From positions 29,180,787 to 29,244,786 of the forward strand of contig NC_034010.1 in NCBI RefSeq assembly GCF_000346465.2: a stretch of 64,000 bases of DNA, read 5' to 3'. Under the pieces are notes generated by a model. That model did no database searches, had not been told where the DNA came from, and worked only from the letters and a program-made list of their open reading frames with translations. Shown piece after piece: positions 1 to 11,628 of the stretch (positions are counted from its first letter, which is position 1; every line of letters begins with the position of its first letter). Both the position numbers and the translations under genes were made by a program. The DNA comes from Prunus persica (taxonomy: Eukaryota; Streptophyta; Magnoliopsida; Rosales; Rosaceae).

Positions 1-284
1 TCGAGCGCGGTCCGAATCGCATTGAGGCTCTTGGCCTCCCGAATCACCGAGTCATCGTCGTGGTCGTGTCGGAAGTCCTTCACGTAGACGTAGCCGGTTC
101 GGTTCTCATCAACAGCGACGTCGTTGGTGTGCGGCTTCTTCTTGTCGGAACTTCTCAGGGCATTGACAGAGCTGAGGAAGTGAGCTCTCGAAATTGAGTG
201 GATGGCGTCGCTGATCTTATCGTGCAGGTCCCAAATCTTCTCGAGCACCGCCTCAATATCTTCGATTTCCATGTCCCATTTCAT
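1..284 (-). CDS. PDV1: PDV1, plastid division protein, 5' part (cut by window start)
   Basis: This is the N-terminal 94 codons of a protein matching PLASTID DIVISION1, a dynamin-recruiting outer-envelope protein of the chloroplast division ring. The visible residues read MKWDMEIEDIEAVLEKIWDL, followed by a segment ending in EAKSLNAIRTAL; both are hallmarks of PDV1 (the Arabidopsis protein starts with an equivalent MEIEEIEAVLEKIWDLHDK stretch, from memory). The start at 284 is the first ATG; a second in-frame ATG lies four codons on and either could be used. The family continues with a coiled coil, one membrane span near the C terminus and a short intermembrane tail, all of which lie outside the window. 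The identification rests on remembered family sequence; no search was run. Confidence 0.88.
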   Translation of the reverse strand, partial: MKWDMEIEDIEAVLEKIWDLHDKISDAIHSISRAHFLSSVNALRSSDKKKPHTNDVAVDENRTGYVYVKDFRHDHDDDSVIREAKSLNAIRTAL

Positions 285-1373
285 GGAGGGAAATTTGGGG
301 AAGAAGAGACTAATTTCTAGGGCTTCAATTTTCAGAGAGTGTGGTCCAGCTGAGACGGTTCGGGTTACTTAGGTGTCACGGGTAAAGTGCGACACGTGGG
401 AGTTGATGTAGCGCCAGCAACAAATAAAGTGCGCTGATACAGTACACACACCACTCTTTTATTCAAATGAGATGCGTAAATCAACGGACAATCTAAGCCG
501 TCCATTTTACTATTTTTCGTCTTTTATGTCACACTTCTAACATATGTTTCCTTTGGGGTTGTTTGATAATAATAGGGTGTTAGTTGGAATGGCCGATTTA
601 TTTGGTGCGCTATTGTTCTCAAGTGGTTTAAACCTTCACAATACTAGTGTGGGAGTGTGTGAGTTTTTTCTCATTTCATTTCTTATTTAGAAGGGCTGTA
701 ATACACTAAATTCATACACATTACAATGATATTAGGACTCAAACCCATAACTTTTCATAAAGAAGCAATTGTTCAAAACCACTACACTAGTGGGTGCTTT
801 GCACTGACCGTTTAATTTAAATTCAATAGAAAAGTGGATTGTGATATTTATAAACAAGATAGTTTCTGTTAAGTTATTAGAATTGTAAGTTTTCGAATAT
901 TAATTAATCAATCATTTGCATAACCAATAAATCATTTGACGGATGTAGTGAGGTGTTTGTGTATTGCGATCACACAACGGATCTTTTCATTAGGTATATA
1001 TAATAACATATGTTTTTGTAACTAAAGAAAAGTAGTGGCCTAAAATAAGATCGATTCTTTAATAATGACTGTGTAGGTGTAGCAAACAAACATATATATA
1101 AGAACATCTTAATTTTCACTTCACTCTATGTTACATTGAGAAATACATGAAAGAAGGAAAATAAACAATATAAAAACCTCACCCCCACTCAAACTTTCTT
1201 TCACTTGGAAGTTCACAGCACTTAGCAGCTCTTATTTGTGCCTATAGGGCATGCTTCAGAGCAAATGACCCTAAAGTTGCTCCATCGAGCTCATTTATTG
1301 ATATATATATCATAACCAAATAGTAAATATTTATTTAATTGATCGGCTTTGCTAATTAAACCTTGTTAATTAA
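285..1373. other. Spacer between PDV1 and the phosphate transporter
   Basis: The spacer is A+T-rich and holds the PDV1 promoter and 5' UTR on one side and the 3' flank of the minus-strand phosphate transporter on the other. The only structured element I see is a minus-strand SINE at about 651-796, listed separately. No open frame here looks like a gene. Confidence 0.6.
651..796 (-). mobile_element. tRNA-derived SINE, minus strand
   Basis: Read on the minus strand, this stretch begins ACCCACTAGTGTAGTGG, carries a Pol III B-box-like GGTTTGAGTCC about 50 bases further on (plus 735-745) and ends in a degenerate A-rich tail. The same head (CCACTAGTGTAGTGG) and box arrangement recur in the element at 59219-59363, so both belong to one family. 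Target-site duplications are not clear here, which suggests an older copy. The ends are approximate. Confidence 0.6.
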
Positions 1374-3374
1374 CTACCTAGTCACTGATGATGAATTGGT
1401 ACCAGTCATCTGTGTTCCAGCTGTTTCGCCACTGCCATCCTCACCGGAGATCTCCTCCAACGACCTGCCTTTAGTCTCAGTGACCAAGAACGTGAAACAA
1501 AACCCTAGCATGTTCGTAAAAGCCAAGAAGAACATAGCCTTCTGGATATCTTTCGTTCCTTTACCCAAAGTATAGTTCTGCACCCCAAACGCACCCACCA
1601 TGGCACCGGCCTTTCCAGCCGCCGCACTCAACGCGTGACACGTGGATCTGACCCTGGTAGGGAACAACTCAGCCGGAAGAACAAAAGTGGTGCTGTTTGG
1701 GCCGAAGTTGGCGAAGAAAAAGGTGAGACCATACAAGGTTGCAAACATGTACTTGTTGGTTGTGAGATAGTCATATTTGATGCCTATGATCAACATGAAG
1801 AAAGACATCATGAAGAACCCTACAAGTTGGATCTTGAACCTCCCGAGTTTCTCGATGAAGAAGACGGTGAACCAGTAACCAGGGAAAGTGCCGAAGAACG
1901 CAATCACAAACATGGCTCGTGAGGTCTCGAACATTTCTTGCAGAGCGTTAACCTCAACATCCTTATGTGTCAAACCCATTACCGGGAAAATGTCCTTTTG
2001 CGTTAGGTTTTGGCTGTAAAAGGCGATATCCAACAAGAACCAAGTGGTCATTGTACCTGATGAGGGTTTGAGAATTAATACATAAATAATATGGACAAAA
2101 TATCCAGAGTACCAAAAAAATATTGAAAATATGTTATATCTAATATATCAGTTTAGGTCAGGCGATCAGTCCCTTTGGAGTGATTATAGAATATTATAGT
2201 ATTACAGTCACATGTTAAATTTTATATACATGTTATAATATAAGTGAATATTTATTAATTCTAATTCTTAAAATGAGGTAAAATAAACCATGTAGTCCCA
2301 TATATTATAATATATCTACAAAATGTACAACATGACTATATCACCGTAATATTCTATAATTTTTTGTCTCTTTGCATTAAAGTTTGAATTTCTTTCTCTC
2401 CCTGTATATTAGATTAATTTTAAAGTAAATTATCAATTCTATAAAAATTTAAAAACATATCAATTCGAAAATATACCTATTAGGTGACGTCCGTGGCGCC
2501 TATAGAACTCCATGGATAATAATGGGTACTCATTGGCAGCCTTGAATTGTGCCAACTTCTCTTGTTCAGCTTGGATTTCGATATCCAAAACCTTGCCCAT
2601 GTCCGCGGCTGCTTGCTTGGCGTTTCCTTCAATCAAGGCAGTGTATCGACCTGTTTCGGGCATTTTCATCCGCCAGTAGTAAGTCACGATTGCCGGCAAC
2701 GCCCCAATCATGAGCACAATCCGCCACAGATAGTCTGCCTGCGGCTGCGTTGACAACACGTGCGCATAATCCGTAGGGCTGTCATGGAACGCCGGTGCCG
2801 GGTAAAAGCTCAGAAAGATTCTCGACAAGACCATCGAAACCAGCCCTGCAAAAATGATCCCCACACCTTGCATTGCGAACACCGCCGCTATGAACGCGCC
2901 ACGTGTCATTTTGTTGGCGTATTCGGACATAATCGTGGCGGAAAGGGGATAGTCTCCCCCAATCCCAAACCCTAGCCAAAACCTGAAGAAACACAAGGTG
3001 GTCATCACAGCGGGTGCTGAGGAGCCAAACGACAGGCCTGAGCAAATGGCGCAAATGACCATCATGATGAGGGTGACCCCGTAAACCTTCTTGCGGCCTA
3101 GCTTGTCACCGAGCCACCCGAACACGAGTTGGCCCGATAGGGTGCCGACTAGGGCCACGCCGATCACGATATTGTTGACACGCGGAGGGAGCTTTCCGGG
3201 CACTTTTGAGTCAGGGTTGAAGTAGTAAAGACGACCGAGAAGCTTAGAGACAGTGGAGATGCAGAAGAGGTCGTAGGCGTCGGTGAAGAAGCCCATGCCG
3301 GCGATGACAATGGCGGTTACGTGGTACCATTGCGTCCGAGCTGAGTCCAGTGCATTCAGCACGGCTAGGGCCAT
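1374..3374 (-). CDS. PHT1: PHT1-family high-affinity phosphate:H+ symporter
   Basis: This is an inorganic phosphate transporter of the plant PHT1 family (major facilitator superfamily), which imports Pi with protons at the plasma membrane. Exon 1 is 2477-3374 and exon 2 is 1374-2056; the join is in phase and gives 526 residues, normal for the family. The PHT1 signature [13 protein letters not shown] lies at residues 139-151, the MFS loop motif GDKLGRKK at 89-96, and conserved STWF-like [15 protein letters not shown] and PAELFPTR motifs lie in the second half. Hydrophobic segments fit twelve spans with a central cytosolic loop. The single intron sits just before the [13 protein letters not shown] motif. 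A TATA-like box lies at about 3450-3458 and a PHR1-type site at 3577-3584, both upstream, which fits phosphate-starvation control. The exact PHT1 member is not assigned. Confidence 0.93.
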
Positions 3375-5168
3375 TTTCGTAGTTAAGTTGCTGCTGCTGC
3401 CTTAGATGGTTGTGGTTGCTGCTGGTGTAGGACCAGATGATCATCATGATTTTATAGGGAAATATAATTAGTAGGAATTATTAATGATTGTTATGGGATG
3501 GCTAAGGATTACAATGACGGACGTTTAGACCTAGGCTGTGAGAGAACTACAAGAAATCACAAAGGGTACGTATCAAGGATATTCTACACATATGCTTTTA
3601 TGCTTACATTATTGTAATTAATAATTAAGGGTTTATTCTAATTAAGATTATGGTTTAATTTTAATAAATTAATCGCCATGTTGTAAGCTCAAATGCAATG
3701 GATTAATATATTTCTTTATATTTTCTTTTACAATTAATGGTAACATATTATTTGGGAGATCGAAGTTATTGGCTGGTTGTGGCATGGCATCCAAGGAGAT
3801 GAAATTTATCTTCAACAAAGTAGACAAACCCATCAATGTTTGGGGTTTGTTGTTGGTATGTAGGCTAGCTGTGAATTCTGCATTGGCAATTTGGCATGGT
3901 CTTGAAATTACACTAGCTAGCTAGGTGTTTGCTTGTCTCTGTCCGAGAAATTGGCATTCTTGAAAATTATGTGGGTTGACAGTTTTGTATTGTATGCACA
4001 TTGTCGTTGGTTAATTTGGTCGAAGAAATATGCTGTGCATCTTTCGTTAAAAAACAAGGTCATAATCCTTTCGTCCAAAAAAAAAAAAAAAAACAAGGTC
4101 ATAATCCTAAAAGAAGAAAGGGTCATAATCAATATGACTTGATGGGTTTAAAAAGGAAAATCTGATATTTGGTTTTTGTACTTGTTTGTGTTATTGATAT
4201 ATTATGAGCTTTGCAGATGTGAGTTAGACCAGTTGGCCATAACGGTGAGTTTGTTGCCTTACACCTAATGTCGAGTCTCCCTTTTCTGTAAATTAGATTA
4301 ATTTGGGATAGTTTTGACTATTTATATTATGAGATTTTATTGTCACTCAAAAAAATTATTCTACACTCATTCTTAATGAAAAAACAAAAGAATCAGGAGT
4401 TCAATATTATTATTTTGGGGGTGTCAATAACAATTTATTAATGAAATATGTTTAAATTTGATTTATATGTTCAACTTTTTTTAGTTTCCAGGTAATCAAA
4501 ATCTATCTATTGTATGAAAAATAATAAAACGGAAAGATTGACTTATGGTCCAAAGAAAAAGAAAACCAAAATTCTAATAATTTGGAAATTAAAATGTAAC
4601 TTTGCTTGCTTGGTGTTATTCCACGCCGTGAGTCGCGCCACGTCGCACTCACAATAGAAAGCCCTAGAAGAAGTTGAACAACGGCTCCCAAACAAGAAAT
4701 AGGGCCCTGTTTGTTTCCACCAAAATCAAATCAGGCTAAGTTAAAATTTCAAACTCACCAGTGTAAAGAAATATAATAATAAAAATATTACACTCCTTCC
4801 TTTCCCGAAGTTTCATGAGCTTTTATTTTAATTTAAAGTTTTTTAAGTTGTAATTTTGGTGAGTATATAATCAGTTTTTTTCACCAGTAGTAGGTTTACC
4901 ACCAAAAAGAGTCGCTTTCAGAAACGCTGACAAACGTGGCCCTCACAAAGGACACGAAGCTGATACGCTTCTTCTCCCTTTCCTCTCCTGTAGCCCGCCT
5001 TAGTTTATGGTCAGCCTTTCCTCCTTCTCCAAGCAATTTTGAAAACAAATTTGTATTATTTTTTATTTCATGTTCTTTTGTTTCCAATTTTTTATTTAAA
5101 AAAAGATAAAGAAATTAAATTTTGTCAGATTGCAATTTATCAGAGATTGAGAGAGAGGCGCGAATAAG
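3375..5168. other. Divergent promoter region, PHT1 / MTM1
   Basis: This 1.8-kb spacer separates two genes transcribed away from each other. It holds the PHT1 5' UTR, a TATA-like sequence (minus strand) and a P1BS site on the left, and the MTM1 5' region on the right. A poly-A run at about 4078-4093 sits between repeats of a GGTCATAATCC-type word (about 4058-4130). At 4225-4330 a stretch with weak A-box and B-box likeness may be a worn SINE, but this is not firm. Confidence 0.55.
3577..3584. promoter_or_regulatory. P1BS-like site (PHR1 binding) upstream of PHT1
   Basis: GGATATTC fits the P1BS consensus GNATATNC bound by PHR1-type MYB factors in phosphate-starvation-induced promoters. It lies about 200 bp upstream of the transporter ATG and about 120 bp upstream of the TATA-like box. 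One match to a loose 8-mer could be chance, but its place in front of a PHT1 gene is where such a site is expected. Confidence 0.5.
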
Positions 5169-8100
5169 ATGGTGGAGTTGGAGCGAGCCCAAAATCCATG
5201 GATGAGCACGGAGCAAACCCAGCGAGTTGGGATTGACGGTAGAGATTTGTCGAGTCCGGAATCGACGACTACGGATAGAGATGGGGTGGAATTCTCTGCC
5301 GCACAGCCTCCCAGTTCAAGCTACAATAACACGTCCGACTGGCAATTGGGCATTGCCGAGCGAGCTTTATCGGCAGCCGGTGCCGCTTTTTTATCCGCAA
5401 TTATCGTCAATCCTCTTGACGTCGTCAAGGTACGTGCTTTTGTTTCTAGTAGTGCTCTGTTTGGTTTCCGACGAAGTGAGAGAGAGAGAGAGAGAGGAAA
5501 AGTAAAATTAAACCGACATTAGGGAAAAACTGAAAGCGTTTGAAGTTTAGATATTTCGGTCAAATGGGACTTAGAATCTACCGAAATTGAGAAGGGCTCT
5601 TATGATGAATATCTTGGTTGATCTCCTTGGTGTGCATTTTATCTCTCTTAGTTGCTATTAATATGATGCATTTATTGTATTTAGCAAACGTTTATATGAA
5701 AGCTGCATATTGGAAGCATGCACTGAGAAAATGTTCTTGTATTTTTATCTTATTACAGACAAGGTTGCAAGCTCAGGCAGCTGGAGTTCCTTACTCGCAT
5801 CCACTAAGTAATGTCACAAGTCGGATGGCATATTTTGGGCCAAGCATGGTATGAATGCGATACTTCTCTGTCCTTTTTTTCTGTTGTAGAGGATTGGATT
5901 CTATAACATTTGTTGAGGCTGCTTAGTTGTTACATATCATGCAAGTCTACACGGGATTGCTCTAAACGGAAATGAGAATGTGTGATACATACACCGCCTA
6001 GGGTGGTTGATAGACCATACTACTGAGTCATGTGATAAGTTGTGTTGATTATTGCATTGATGTCTAGACATGAGTCGTTAAAATTGGTTGGTTTCTGTAA
6101 GTAGCTCACAGTTAGAACTTTGAGTGGGATTAGGAGCATGGGGAGTTATATGGATGCATTATCTGCATGAGAGGCTGAGACATGGGGAGTTACATTGTCT
6201 CTGCTTGGATTTTTCTTCTTCTTTCTGTTGGTTTCAGGGAAATATTATGTTTCAACTTTTTTTTCACTAATACTTTATGGTGTAGACAAGTGGCTGTGTT
6301 TTTGGGTACCTTCACATGTTACTAGCTAATGAATTATATGCTATATATGTTTGATAAATGTATCCCTTCACAATCAGGAAGGTTCTTTACTGACCGTTTT
6401 GGCTCTTTGATATTTGGCTTAATGTTGATCTCTGCCAGTATTTGGGCCATTAATTTTGTTTTATTTTATGTGTGCTCAGTTGTTTGCAGATCTAAGGTGT
6501 TCACCATCGTGCACACATGCTGGAATTCAGGGTACTGTATCAATTTGTCCTCCTGATTGTTTTAAATACAAAGGCACATTGGATGTCTTCTACAAAATCA
6601 TTCGACAGGTTGGTCGGTTTTGTCTTGCCGTTTTTAAGTGTATACTGTGCTGAATTTTCATGAAAATGAAAACTGTAGTTACAAGCATGCACCTACTTGT
6701 TTATTTCATGATTACATTGCTTCGTTAGTTTAAAGCATGAAATGTATGCATGGTGCTTATCTATGTATAACATTGCCATGGTTAGTCAGTGAAAACATGT
6801 GCTCCTCTACATTATGCTGTCTACCGATGCAATAGGTGTTTGTCTATCATTTTGATTTTGGAGTGTGATATCACAGGAAGGATTTTCAAGGCTATGGAGA
6901 GGCACAAATGCAGGATTAGCCTTGGCTGTTCCAACAGTAAGCTTCTAATTCTGCTCAGGTCTGAGTTTGGTTTTTGCTGGGGCATGTGATTGCTCTTTCA
7001 TTTACGTGACTCCCCTTTTTGTTGATCAGGTGGGGATTTACCTACCATGCTATGACATATTTCGCAACTGGTTAGAGGAATTCACTGCCCATAATGCTCC
7101 AAGTACGACTGCTTATGTCCCTCTAGTTGCCGGCTCCTTGGCACGCTCGTTAGCTTGTGCAACTTGCTATCCTATTGAACTTGCTAGAACTCGCATGCAG
7201 GTAGTTTAGAGGTTTAAAAATTCATTTTATCGTTAATTTTTTTATGTTTTGATGGTTTAAATTGATTTTAGATGTTGTGTAAGATATGTTTGGTAGGTTA
7301 TGTTATTTTGACAAGTTTCACACTTGACAGGCTCTGAGAGCAGAGGTGTGGAGGTTCTTATTTTTATTTATTTAATTTAAGTGTTTTTGAAAAATGTTAA
7401 TAGGCATTCAAAGTCATACAAAATGGTAGGAAGCCTCCTGGTGTTTTGAAGACTTTATTTGGTGTCCTGTCTCATGTCAAGACCACTAGTAACGTTCAGA
7501 ATTGTAAGTACATTCTTCTGATAGTTTGACCTTGGATTGGTTCTTTGAGTTCTGTAAATTTAAGGTGGGTGCTTGTTATTTTCCCATAATTCTAATAGAA
7601 GTCAAATTGTGCGGCACAATAAGCAAATGCATCCCAGCAGTTATTAGGAAATCAGATTTTGGTTTGCTATATGATATTTAGCAGGACACCCACTCATTAC
7701 TTTTCCATGAACACAAATTAAGATTTGAGGAGGAGAGGCACCCCTCATTATGGTTTTCAGTGCAGTTTGGCGTTTTGGATCCAGAATTAAATTTTGTTTG
7801 AAGTAAACGATTTTGATATACTCTCTGTTCTAACAGTGCAAGGCTATCGTGTCCTGTGGACGGGTATGGGAGCACAACTTGCTCGTGATGTTCCCTTCTC
7901 AGCAATCTGTTGGTCAACCCTTGAGCCAGTATGGATTCATTCTTCTGATTACTTATTCCTTTTATCATTGTTTTGTTCACATCTATTTTTTTCCAGCAAT
8001 TATTTCAATAACAATGCCTTTTCTGTCTGAGCAGCTCAGGAGAAAACTTCTTGGTCTAGTCGGTGATGAAGCCAATGCAGTCAGTGTCCTTGGAGCAAAT

Positions 8101-8724
8101 TTTTCTGCTGCTTTTGTTGCAGGAAGCCTTGCTGCTGCAGCCACGTGTCCATTGGATGTTGCAAAAACCCGAAGGCAGATAGAGGTATTTTTCTTCTCTC
8201 TCTATTCCATTCTGAATTGATCTCTTGATAACCCATAAAAGGAAAAAAAAAAAAGTAAAGAGAAAGAGTTTGATCCTTTTCCCAAACTATTTTTGAAAAT
8301 GGACTAGATGAACGTAAAGGAGAATTAGCATGCATGTTGCACTTTGTTTATGAAATGGAGTGTCGCTTAGTATTTTAGGTATTGTACTTCTTTGTATATT
8401 TGTACTCTGTTCTTATAAACATTTTTCTTTTGGAAAATAAAAATCAGAACGATCCTGTCAGGGCACTGAAAATGACAACAAGGCAAACACTAATGGAGAT
8501 TTGGAGGTATCCTTCTAATTCATAAATTTCAGTGATAGGCATGTAGATCTTTCCTAGTAATGCACTTATATTGATATTTGCTTTGGGACAGGGGTGGAGG
8601 GCTGAAGGGACTGTTCATGGGAGTTGGTCCTCGTGTTGGCCGTGCAGGCCCTTCTGTTGGGATTGTGGTTTCCTTCTATGAAGTCGTTAAGTATGTTCTT
8701 CATCAGCGGTATTCAACTTCATGA
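5169..8724 (+). CDS. MTM1: MTM1-like mitochondrial carrier (manganese/PLP trafficking)
   Basis: This is a mitochondrial carrier family protein matching plant MTM1, an inner-membrane carrier linked to activation of manganese superoxide dismutase. Ten exons join in phase: 5169-5429, 5759-5848, 6480-6608, 6877-6936, 7030-7200, 7404-7503, 7837-7928, 8035-8184, 8448-8506 and 8592-8724, giving 414 residues. The three carrier signature motifs PX[D/E]XX[K/R] are present as PLDVVK, PIELAR and PLDVAK, one per repeat. The segment CPPDCFKYKGTLDVFYKIIR and the motif LWRGTNAGLALA are typical of the MTM1 branch. A (GA)n tract sits just inside intron 1 (about 5480-5498). The first ATG is used; the N-terminal 60 residues are polar, as is common in this branch. 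Substrate is not shown by the sequence. Confidence 0.9.
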
Positions 8725-9689
8725 CAGAGGTGGATCCGTGTCTACTCCTTTTTTTGATCCTTCCACGGTGTCCTTAGATGCTGTGTCCAATGACTTGGCA
8801 TAGGGTAAGGAAACGATTTTTATATGGAAGATCAGCTACCAGTTTTTGTAGATACAATAGCTCTCCAGATGACAAATGTTTTAATCTTTTTCTTGGCCTG
8901 CAAGTGCAGGATTGAACCTCTTTTCACCCAATTTTGGTTCACTTTTTTCGCTCAGTTTTGAGAAGAAATTTTGTTACGTTTAGGTCGTTCCCTTGTTTTT
9001 TTTTTTGAGAGTTCATCTCAGTTGGTAGATTATGTCGAATAATCTGCTTGATCTGCCTCTTGTTCTCTTTTGGTGTCAAATAAAGCAATAGTATTTCTTT
9101 TTGTCATTTTTTTGGTATTGCAGCAGGATTTGGCCAAAACATTCAGTGCTTCTTGAACACTCCTCCCTCCCACCCTCCAATTTTTTTTTTAAATTTATTT
9201 AAAAAGAAGGTAAAATCCTAGAATTTCTTGGACAAAAGAAAAAACCCAAAAAATCTCGTGGCACTCATTCAGCCCGTCGAGAAAATGAGCAATCCGAATC
9301 CTGGTAATGTCTATGCTTTGTTTCTCAATTTCATCATTTCCATTTTTAAATTTCAAGTTTATGTATTAAAATTGAGAAGGAGGCAAGGCAAGAAATTATC
9401 CAAATTAATGTACATAGTAACTAGAGAAGTGTTTCTGATAGAATCAAATCAAGAAAAGAGAAGCAAGGAATCCTCCAAATTAATGTACTAAATTAATGAG
9501 ATTTATCCAATACTTGGAATATTCAACAAGAATTAACCATACGAAATTAATAAATTTACCCCATACCACATCACACCCACCCTAAATTTTAAACACCTAG
9601 CGTGGGCAATGGTTTGTATATATGTATGCTGCTGGTTGCTTCCTTTACCTTCTGGTTCTTTGCATCACATAACTCAGATGATTGATTAT
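8725..9689. other. Convergent 3' spacer, MTM1 / AG peptide
   Basis: These are the 3' flanks of two genes that converge here. An AATAAA-type signal at about 9078-9083 could end the MTM1 transcript. Homopolymer T runs lie at about 8997-9006 and 9180-9190. I see no gene. Confidence 0.5.
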
Positions 9690-10098
9690 TCAGTGGATGA
9701 GATATGTGAGAACTAATGCCAGCACCATTAGAACGTATGCTACCCCTTGGTCTATTGCCGTGCCTGCAAAAATACACATAAACAATTCATTTAGCAATCC
9801 CCATAACCTTTCCATTCGTTTCCAAATTAAAACACCAAAAAGAAATGCAAATGTTGGTTAGGTGAGTTGACTAAGGCAGCGTGTCTCCTCCCTTGCACCC
9901 GATTTCGATTCATTCTTCGTACATTAAAATTGAAAAATATGAGAGCAATGCTTTTTTTTTTTTTGAGGAAGCTTTACCATCGCTTGTTGGAGCTGGAGCC
10001 GGAGCCAACCCGGTTGCATGAGCCATGGGCAAAACGACAGCGAAAAAGAGAAGGACAATTGCAACCACTCCAAATGACGATGCATTAATCACTGCCAT
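9690..10098 (-). CDS. AGP22: Arabinogalactan peptide (AGP16/20/22 type)
   Basis: This is a 64-residue precursor of a GPI-anchored arabinogalactan peptide of the cell surface. Exon 1 is 9978-10098 and exon 2 is 9690-9763; the intron splits a glycine codon. An N-terminal signal peptide ends near residue 28 (hydrophobic core VVAIVLLFFAVVLPMAHA). The mature part is the short LAPAPAPTSDG, in which prolines flanked by alanine are expected to be hydroxylated and carry arabinogalactan. The rest is a hydrophobic C-terminal GPI signal (AYVLMVLALVLTYLIH). The small second exon is easily missed by gene finders. The 5' UTR carries (CTC)n at about 10112-10142 and (GA)n at about 10159-10178, and a TATA box (minus strand) lies at 10307-10313. 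The symbol follows the conserved order with Arabidopsis AGP22; the AGP16/20/22/41 group is hard to split by sequence alone. Confidence 0.88.
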
Positions 10099-10111
10099 TT
10101 TTCTCCCTTTC

Positions 10112-10178
10112 TTCCTCCTCCTCCTCCTCCTCCTCCTCCTCTCTTTGTTACGTTACGTAGAGAGAGAGAGAGAGAGAG
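10112..10178. repeat. (CTC)n and (GA)n microsatellites in the AG-peptide leader
   Basis: A run of CTC triplets (about 10112-10142) is followed by a GA run (about 10159-10178). Both lie inside the predicted 5' UTR of the minus-strand gene, so they read there as GAG and TC repeats. Confidence 0.7.
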
Positions 10179-10306
10179 AAAGAGGAGGGAGAAAAGCTTA
10201 GCGCTCAACAAAATGATAATAAATATGAGACAGAGAGAGAGACCAATAAAATGGCTCAAAGGGAAGACCCAAGGGTGGGGGAATTGTGGATCAACAAACG
10301 TATGGC

Positions 10307-10313
10307 TTTTATA
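10307..10313 (-). promoter_or_regulatory. TATA box of the AG-peptide gene
   Basis: On the minus strand the sequence reads CTATAAAAGC about 210 bp upstream of the ATG. It would place the start of transcription near 10280 and leave a 5' UTR of about 180 bases that contains the CTC and GA repeats. Confidence 0.5.
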
Positions 10314-10760
10314 GCCATCTATCTATCTATGTGCATGGCAAAGTTGTGGGGTCAGGCCGCATCTTTAGGGGACCCACCAACCCATATGTTTTCTTTTTCT
10401 GTTTCTCAATCAATTTCCTAAATTTAAAAAGATGTTTGTTAATTATGCGTTTTGTGTTGATGATGTAGTTTGATTTGTAAAACTAATAATACGTTTACCA
10501 GCCAGTTATATTGACAGCATTAGCATGCATGAATTGTTATGATTCTAATATTGTTTGGATAAAAAACAACCTCTTCATTTGCTGCCGAGCCTTTCTTTTC
10601 AGAGCAATGCAAAGTAATTACAAGAAGGAGGCAACACAGAAATCAGCAAAAACACACATATATGAAACATTATGAGAGAAGAAGGCAGCTAGCTAAGATG
10701 ATATAGAAAATATTTTATTAATGCCGTGGTAGCTAGAAGAAGAAGAAGAAGTGATTTTAT

Positions 10761-10994
10761 TTAGTGAGGCCAAAGGAAAGCTCCCATGGCAAATTTCTTC
10801 TTGTGCTCCACACTTCCAACAACTGGAAGGCCGTATTCAGACAGAAGGCGGTCGAGCTTCCATTCAGGCATGCTGTCGTAGTCGGCTTTTGAATAGTTTG
10901 GGTAGTGCAATGGCATTTTAAAGAAGTCCCTTTGCTGCTGCTTCCCTTCATCGTCTCTTCCTCTTCCCACTTCAAACCTAGTAGCTGACTCCAT
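10761..10994 (-). CDS. Small conserved plant protein (DUF7722-like)
   Basis: This is a single-exon frame of 77 residues from the chosen ATG. Its C-terminal half, with FKMPLHYPNYSKADYD, the motif MPEWKLDRLLSEYGLPV and the end KKFAMGAFLWP, resembles a family of short, uncharacterised plant proteins that I recall as DUF7722; function is unknown. I chose the ATG at 10994 because the longer in-frame start at 11105 would require translating a (GA)n microsatellite (11000-11018) as an Arg-Glu repeat, which is more likely leader sequence. The longer form (114 residues) cannot be excluded. The protein has no signal peptide or membrane segment. Confidence 0.65.
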   Translation of the reverse strand: MESATRFEVGRGRDDEGKQQQRDFFKMPLHYPNYSKADYDSMPEWKLDRLLSEYGLPVVGSVEHKKKFAMGAFLWPH

Positions 10995-11105
10995 CTCTCT
11001 CTCTCTCTCTCTCTCAAACTTGATGGATGATGGCCTTTTTGTAAGTGGAGCTCCAATTAATGAGAGAAACTCAGAAACTGGACTGTTGAGTGTAGAGAAA
11101 GCCAA

Positions 11106-11628
11106 AGGGTGAAAACTAGTAAAAAATTCTTTAATTCATATTAGAACGATTCAATTCTTGAAAGAATACAAAAACGTCAACTCTTACAATTAAGTTTGTC
11201 AACAATGCTCATGTATCTTCATTTTTCAAAGGACAAGCCAAAATCTAATAATTTAGTTGTTCGGGGTAGTTGCAGATTGTCACCAACTACAATCTCATTT
11301 TCCATATTTCCAACGGCTTGTCTGCTACGTGGCAATTAACCCATATTAGCAGGTAGCATGTAGTTGCACAGAAACAACAGGAAAGAAGGAAGAGCTAGCA
11401 TGCTTGTCTGCCAATTCTTGGCATTGATTTAAGGACACCAAAGGAGTTGAAAATTATGTGCTTCAATGCATAAATATGAAAAGGGCAATTTTTCATAGGT
11501 TCCTAGTTATATTGTTATATACAACACAACCATGATAAAAAACCAAAAGGACTGTCATATATGTACAAACATTTGGTAACTCTTCTCTCATTTCATCTCA
11601 TCTTATGTCATCCCTCTCGCAGAGACCA
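11106..11628. other. Spacer, nothing recognised
   Basis: This A+T-rich stretch holds the promoter of the small gene to its left and the 3' flank of the coiled-coil gene to its right. I see no gene or repeat. Confidence 0.5.

Noticed and set aside
4225..4330. Possible second SINE type (TAGACCAGTTGG and GTCGAGTCTCC)
   Set aside because: Boxes are weak and ends unclear; mentioned only in the spacer note.
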